A DNA stretch of 64,000 nucleotides from Drosophila pseudoobscura (taxonomy: Eukaryota > Arthropoda > Insecta > Diptera > Drosophilidae). Below, piece by piece: positions 57,313 through 64,000 of the stretch. Position numbers and translations under genes: made by a program. The stretch spans positions 6,758,001 to 6,822,000 of the forward strand of contig NC_046683.1 in assembly GCF_009870125.1 (NCBI RefSeq). The letters run 5' to 3'. The number at the start of each line of letters is the position of its first letter. Positions within the stretch are counted from its first letter, which is position 1. The notes under the pieces were generated by a model. That model did no database searches. It was not told where the DNA came from and was given only the letters and a program-made list of their open reading frames with translations.

Positions 57313-59740
57313 ATCTAACACTAATAATGTTCTTCAATGTTCTCTCGGAGTATGTTATGTTTTTTTCTTTCAATTGTGGCAATCCTTTGCTACAACTTTG
57401 GGAAGATCTGCAGCTCTTTCGTCGGAGACAGGATTCCTGGGAGTTACTAAAATGAGCTTACGAATGATGATGATTAGCTGTTCACACATGGAGATTTATT
57501 TCGGGATGAAAATAATGAACCTTTCTTGAAGAGTAAGAGATACGATAGTAGGAGTCTTGAAATGCTGAGAGTAGCAGACATGTGTCCAGAATTTGGCAGA
57601 AAACTAAATTCTGACTGCGAGTAAATTCCGGCTTAAAGGAGCATGGTTAAGGCACTTCCGTTTCCAATTCAAAACAGAATTTTTGTGCCCCAAAATCAGC
57701 AATTGGAGAATCTGAAGATGGAGACAGAATTCTTGGATCAGGTATACAACTTGGAGGAGAAATATCGGCTCTTCGTGATTCTGCTATTCTGTCTGGCATG
57801 AACTGACCACACGATGAACCAGCTATGCGAAACTAACTGATGTATCCATCAAATACGATGGAGTCCCATTTTTGATAAGAATGAGTATTTTTCGAACACC
57901 ATCGTTTCAAAGCATTACATACTGAAGTTCACTGTCGACCTAGATATTCATTTGAAAGTTCCAAAATTTACAAATGCTCGGGAGGCAACGATACCTGGAA
58001 GAATAAAGTGAACCTAACGATCATTAGAAGACGTAGAACGCTTCATGGTCAGATAGGTTCCAATCAATTCCTTTTTCAATTTCAATCCAACATCTCAGCA
58101 AATACGGCCAAACGATTTTACAATTGGTGACTTTTTGCGGGCCAGAATTATTCCAAAGGCGGTGATTTTTACTGGTATCAAGAAACAGTTCGCCAAAGAC
58201 TGCCCCAAACAGTAGGTACATATATCCCCTATCCCACACCGCACACAGCCATCACCGCCAAAAAGCTCGTATCAGTGCCGCGACAATTGAAACATAATGA
58301 GATTCTAAAATTGTAGATGTATTAGACAGTACTCAGTCCTTAGTTGGTCCTTGATTGGCCCTTGGTTCCTGGTTGGCCAAACAAATATGAAAGAAAGTTT
58401 CATCAACGAGCGTCAGTGAGGACGAAGTGCTATCAATCGGATCGAATATCGAATGTTTCTCCTCATTATGATAATCAGCTAGAAGTTGGTTTGCCGAAGA
58501 TCTTTAGTGGCAGTCCTGAGCTTATTTCTAAAGTGTTCTTAACATTTCTTCATCATCTACAGATGTCATTTGTTGGTTCCGTACGTTCTACATTCTTCTT
58601 GTCTTCAAATTCTTTATTGGCTTCGTGTTCTGTACCCCAGCTTGAATCATATTTCTTGGTAACGTTGTGCGCCGCGGCTCTACATATATACCCAGTCTAT
58701 ATCCAAATTCAGAATGTGTGTTGCTATCTCGCTCCCCTGCGCCAAAGGGTGCACACTGCACGAGGAAGAGTGTGTGAGAAGGAGTACGTGCGCTGCATAC
58801 CTACTGTACTTTGATTTGTTTCTTCTGGCTATAAAACTGATCTGATCTAAACCAAACCGATCGGCAATCTGGTAGATATACATATATACTCCATGGGGTC
58901 GGAAACGCATCCATCTTGGTGTTAAACACATTAACTTTCACCACAACTCTAAAATACCCGTATACTCTTTGAGTATACAAAAAAACTCATTATAACTTTA
59001 AAAAGAAAACTTACTTCTTGATGCTTGAAGAGGCTTTAAATCACCTAAAGGTTCGTTCTTTTGTTGGTTGAACTTTAAATTCCAACAAACGATAATCATA
59101 CGATTAGGACAGACATCTTTAAGGTATCCCTATACATCATATTCATGAACCATCTTGTAGCCATCTAGCGTCGTTTTCCGCCAAATTCTTATTGGACTCG
59201 AATTAAACACTTTCTGTTCAGGGTCTCCCTGGCCACCTAGCGGCGAGTGGCGTTTATTTTTATTAAATGAATATGTCATTTATTATTATAAATCATTTTT
59301 ATCTTAACTATGATATAATATTGTTGTAGATAATTAAAAAACCTATCATTGTATTCGCGAGTGGGTGAAACACAGAGGGAAATGGAACGTGAAATATTTC
59401 TGTTTTTCTGCGGATGAAATCTGCAGCAGCTGCATGGCATTTTCTTGGCCATTAGCTTACCAATGGCCGAGATATTTCCCCCCTCCTAGAAATGAACGAG
59501 TATGCGTGTGTGTAATGCTTGGTAATTTTACACCCGTATATATCTGTGTATGTGCTTGGGTGGGAGTGTGTGTGTGTGCTTGGGCAAAAACCTATTTAGA
59601 TGACGAATCACAGAAATTTGGCCTCATCAATGTCCTGCCCCGCGAATCACAACTCATATGGCTCGTGGTGCGTGCGTGTGTCTTTGAGTGTATTACATTT
59701 CAGGGTTTCATTTTTTATACTTTTTTTTTCTTTTTGTGCT

Positions 59741-59775
59741 TACCCTTACAGAGGGTAATACGATTATGGCCAATC
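59741..59775. mobile_element. INE-1-like terminal fragment
   Basis: TACCCTTACAGAGGGTAATA forms a small hairpin (TACCCT with AGGGTA) typical of the ends of INE-1/DINE-1-type elements. Only the end is recognisable. Confidence 0.3.
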
Positions 59776-60294
59776 GGTTGTGGTCTGTATAGTCTGTTCT
59801 CAGCTTTCTTCTCCCAGTGTTGTGTAATACTTTGGACAGAGCCTGCTTTGTAGCCTCGGTAAGAGAGGGCGTACTAACAATGATAATTCCAGATGGGAGA
59901 CCTCGAATGCCAGGGAAGATTCTTCGAAATATAATTGATAAGAATTAATAAAGTTTGATAGTTGTTTCCATGAAAATTATAGGGAATTGTACAGCTCTAC
60001 AGGATTACCAAGCAAAAATCTATTATGAAACTGGTAGAAATACTGATAGACTCTTTTATTTGAGAGATGACAGAGCACAATGGCATTGGATGCAACGGAT
60101 GTAAAACTATATGGTCCTATAGATCCTATCGAAACGATGTACCAGGGTCAGGGTATGTAAAGCTTCGGCTGGGCAAGTTGGTTTTTTTTTTTGCAATTTC
60201 GTGTTCTTTTCCCCGTCATCGTGGTTCATTTTTGGCAATCACAGGCGGCCGCAAAAGCTGTCAGGAGATATTGTCATCATCCAGCGACCAAGGC

Positions 60295-60320
60295 GCACAC
60301 ACACACACACACACACACAC
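60295..60320. repeat. (CA)13 microsatellite
   Basis: Uninterrupted CA run in the 3' intergenic region. Confidence 0.9.
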
Positions 60321-63300
60321 TTCCTCTGAGGGGGAGGAGATGTGGGTGGTTGACTGGAAAGCCACCCACCTGGTCTCACGTCTTCTCATGTGCGTGAAAC
60401 GACAATACATGTGTCCGTAATCGACTTCGTACTTCGCTTGCCACTGCCACTGCCTTTGCCACTGCCTCTGCCACTGCCTCTGCCTCTGCCACACACTCAC
60501 TCTTCGTCCGATTGCCATTCTACCCAGACCGCATGCCCCTACCCTTTAAGCAATCCTCTTCCTCTCCTGCATATATGTATATCCATCTTGGGGCCTGAGC
60601 CTAGGAAATAGTGTAATAAAGGACAGCTGAAGCTCAATCTGAGCCTGAAGTCAAGGCCTGGCCTGCTCTGGTTTGGTCTGGTCTGGTCCTTGGGATTAGC
60701 GAATTCCGTTGCCATTTTTTTCACACACCGCAAACAGAGTTGGACACCTCCCAACCACCCATCTACCCGCACCACCACCACCACCCACATGTGTATGTGG
60801 GGCAAAAGAAAGAAAAAAAACAATCACGAACAGATTTATCGCGTTCATATTCTGCCTGATGCGATATGTGGCCGAGAGGGTGGTCTGAGGGGCAGAGCGC
60901 GAATGAGGGCGGGGGAGTGGCTTTGGGAGAGGGGGAGAAAAAATGAGTCCAACTCCCCCACATAGCGCCACTCCGCCCAACCTGCCCACCCACCCAGTGG
61001 GTGAAGACCACAAAATGGGATTACATTACTCAAAGAAATTTATTTTGACAGAACTAATATTTTGTCCCAGAGATCAGCCCTGGCCTGGTGCCTGGTGCCT
61101 TGTGCCTGGTCCCTGGGCCTGATGTGGCCGCCTGCTCTGGACTGGTTCGAGCTCTGATTGCGTCCTTAGAGTAGAAGGCGGGGCGAATGCGATGGTTAGG
61201 CCAACAGTTGGGGTTGCGGTTTGGAGCAGAGGCTGCTAAGGGGGGGCGCTGGACTTATGTGATCTGTGGGAATGTGTTGTTGGAAGAATATCAATAATTC
61301 TAAAGATCTTTAGTGGGGGTTTTCAGAACTTCATTTGAAAATCGATGGCACCTGTCTTTGTTACACAGCATCAGAGTCTTTTTCGGACTTTATAGACTGA
61401 AATGTGTCCATTCTCTTGTGGGGAATTTATACAGCGAATAAACTTTGAGGATTTTGAAGATCTTCTCATAGTGATAATTCATAGTGAATGCAAAGTTTTG
61501 TTCAGTTTTTTTACTATACTTCGCATATAACTTCTTTTAATCTTTATCTCTAAATATTTATTCAAGTATCCCATTAACCCAGCAGAGAACAGGAGAGAAA
61601 GATATGAGTGATCCGGTAATTTCTGTTTGTTTCAAGTAAAGAAGATCGATGGACGTGCAAGGAATATTTACAAATAGTATTATTTTTCGCGGTTTTACTG
61701 AAAAACACCTGTTGTAATAATGGGTTTATAGTGGTGCAAAAATGAAAAATAATAATAATCAAAAACAAAATTTGTACTATAACTCTTCTCTACTTCATTT
61801 TTGCCCCTGCGAATCATCTCTGGTTAGAGCTTCAGTTCGAAGTTATAGTCGGAAGATCCAGTCAATATTTTGATACAATTCTTTGCGGTTTCACTTGGTT
61901 TTCTTGGGCTAGATTAGCCAGGGGACTGGGCCATTGTGGATGGGGTAGATCAAAATGGCAGCCAATTTCCAAGTCCTGACTCGATAAACGCCAAAACGAA
62001 GTTGGGTTTTGCTGCGGGAGGCTTATTTGCATGGATACCCCAGAAAATATATGCACACTGGTATTTATATACATATGTATATATGTTATATATGTCTCTG
62101 GGCATATCCTTTGGCGTTGTCCTGTCCGTTTCGCAGACCACTTTTACTTTATTTTTTTGTTTGCTTTTTGCATTGCGACTGCGTGTGGTCCATGTGTGCG
62201 TGTGTTCCACATGTGTGTGTGTGTTTGTTTGCAGGACTTTCCTTGCTTAATTTTTCCAACAGTAGAAACTTTTCTTTGATGCAATATGTACAAACGACCC
62301 CGGGACCAGCTAACGGCCACCAAAAAGGACCAAATGCGAATAGATGTTGTCCCCCAGAATCGCCCCATCTCCATCACCGCCCCACTCTATATGTGTGTGC
62401 CCCAACGTGCCCAAGACCCGCCTCCCGCCTCCCGCCACCCGCCACCCCCCTCGTCATTGGAGTCCACGACTCGACGACGACTCTGCTCGACCCTCACGTA
62501 CGAACTTTGGCCATAACAACAACTGTGGCCATTACGATGCTGTGGCACACACATGTAGCGGCGGTGGCGGCGGCGGGTCTCTTGGTCCTTTTGGACATTC
62601 CGTGCAGAGGCTCAACCGTTAGCAACCGCCTGCTACCTTGCTCGACCAACCCGCCAACCCGCCAACCCACCAACTCACCAGCAGAGCAACCACCACCACA
62701 ATCGCTGGCAGCAGAAGCAGCAGCAGCCGCCATCAAAAAAGGCTTTCAATGGTAGACGAGGGCCGGCCCACCCCACCCACTGCCTCCCCCCTCCAGCCTC
62801 TGCTCGACCAGGTCCGTGTCCTCTCGTCCTGTTGTCCGTTCCGTTGCCATGTCGGACAGCAATGGCGATATTTGCTTTCCTTTGGCAGTGCTTTCCGCTA
62901 TGGAACAAAATGAAACAAGTGGAAAATGCTGTATGGGATGTAACGACCAAAGGATGCTCCTTACCAAATGATGTTTTTTATAAGGATATAGGATTCATAG
63001 GGATATTCAAGGCAATTTCACTGAGATACTTTGTTCCGATGGTGTGCTGTTCCTAAATGGATTTTATGCAGTATTTTTCTAAGGAAGAAGGGGCTGAAAG
63101 TTAATGCTGATCTGCACCTAAAACCTCCGATGTATTCTCCTATGCTGTATATTTCAATGACTCCAAGACTTTTAAGCTCGGAAGCCCATCCTGTAAAACA
63201 CAATATACTCTTTGGTTATTTTTTTTTTAAGTACAGGGTAGACTCGAAATGAAAGGCAGGGAAAACATTGTGTGGGTGGGGGGAGGAAAGGGAACGACGA

Positions 63301-64000
63301 CCGACGGTCGACAGTCAACGGTGGACCGTTCTCCCTGCCTCCACCCTCTCCTCCTTGAATGTGTGTCCGTGGTAGGTGAAAGGGGGGTGGGTGGATGGAA
63401 GGATGGGCGAGAGATGTGTCCTGTCCGCGCGCGCTGCATATGCGGGGTGGATTTTTCGCCATTATTGTAACAATTTTGATCAATGGCCCTATTTTTTGGG
63501 GGACGTTGTCCGCCAACCCAGAGCTAGATGCAGGACCAAAATCATTTGAGGATTCGCATGGTGTTTCCATTGGATTTGCTTCGTTTTTGGTTTCGGGTCC
63601 TGGGTTTGTCCTTCAACTCGTTCGTGGGTCTCTGGCTCCTTACTTCTCGGTGTGGAATATCGACTGTGTCAATTCTTTTGCTAGTATACTTAATGTTTTT
63701 TTTCCCACTAATTTAATCACTAAATAAAAGTCAACTAAATGCTGTTTCTTATAGGATTTTCTTTCTAATTTCTCCACTGAAATCAATGTAAAAAAAGTAA
63801 GCATTTCGGATGGTTGAATGAATTTTCATGGGCCAATTAATTTTCATTTTCCAAGGAAAATGTAGAATATATTTCTGATATTAATATATACATATATTTA
63901 CATATATCTACATATTTACATATATATGGGAATACACAAAAACCCCAAGAGAGAGCAGTATATTATACCTTATTGACATTGTAGAGAGCTCCTATGGTAG

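Larger units (their letters stand above)
57313..64000. other. Downstream intergenic DNA, no gene recognised
   Basis: I find no conserved domain or convincing splice-linked frame on either strand. The stretch holds microsatellites, GT-rich DNA at 59.5-59.7 and 62.1-62.2 kb, and transposon-end-like sequences at 58.95 and 59.74 kb. It could be an intron or regulatory DNA of a gene beyond the window. Confidence 0.4.

Noticed and set aside
58900..58976. Possible tRNA or hairpin RNA around the inverted GTATACTC/GAGTATAC sequence
   Set aside because: The hairpin has no tRNA A- or B-box arrangement and looks like a transposon end; too little is recognisable to name it.
63395..63727. 110-codon plus-strand frame near the window end
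   Set aside because: It has a hydrophobic middle but no motif I recognise, no splice context and a start in repetitive GT/GG-rich sequence. It cannot be called a gene without a search.

Overview
The window is euchromatic nuclear DNA from a Drosophila species. The gene set and order (Dok, Atg5, brinker, unc-119, an ABHD11-type hydrolase matching D. melanogaster CG2059, a ZC3H18-type CCCH protein matching CG1677) fit the X-linked 7A-7B region of D. melanogaster (Muller element A). The proteins differ enough from D. melanogaster, and the intergenic DNA is rich enough in dinucleotide repeats, that a non-melanogaster species is likely. The obscura group is my guess, not something the sequence proves. 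All genes have short spliced exons except brinker, which is one uninterrupted reading frame.

Layout. 0.8-4.4 kb: Dok on the minus strand, three coding exons giving a PH domain, an IRS-type PTB domain and a tyrosine-motif tail. 4.4-5.7 kb: a divergent promoter region shared with Atg5. 5.7-15.6 kb: Atg5 on the plus strand, with five exons packed into 1 kb and the sixth 8.7 kb away. 15.6-21 kb: Atg5 3' flank and brinker 3' UTR, converging. 21.25-23.70 kb: brinker on the minus strand, 814 codons with the BrkDBD and the CtBP and Groucho contact motifs. 23.7-44.5 kb: about 21 kb without a recognisable gene, which I read as brinker's cis-regulatory region. 44.5-45.5 kb: a repeat related to the Dok 5' flank, then a small reading frame broken by one stop. 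46.3-47.4 kb: unc-119 (+). 49.0-50.3 kb: ABHD11-like hydrolase (-). 51.3-56.8 kb: ZC3H18-like gene (+). 57-64 kb: no gene recognised.

Most interesting result. Reading both strands by eye for the Mad/Medea/Schnurri silencer element (GRCGNC, five bases, GTCTG), I found seven exact matches. Six lie in the 21 kb upstream of brinker, two of them only 33 bp apart. The seventh lies inside the giant Atg5 intron, downstream of brinker. About 0.24 exact matches would be expected in the whole window with equal base frequencies. A Dorsal + Twist + Su(H) + CTGWCCY cluster at 37.85-38.25 kb looks like brinker's neurogenic ectoderm enhancer. Together these predict that Dpp signalling represses brinker through dispersed silencers, that Dorsal activates it from far upstream, and that the Atg5 intron has been kept long because it carries brinker control DNA. 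Other items are a sequence shared between the Dok 5' flank and 44.5 kb, a stop-interrupted small gene, a 25-bp exact repeat in the brinker 5' region, and two introns that are stop-free multiples of three.
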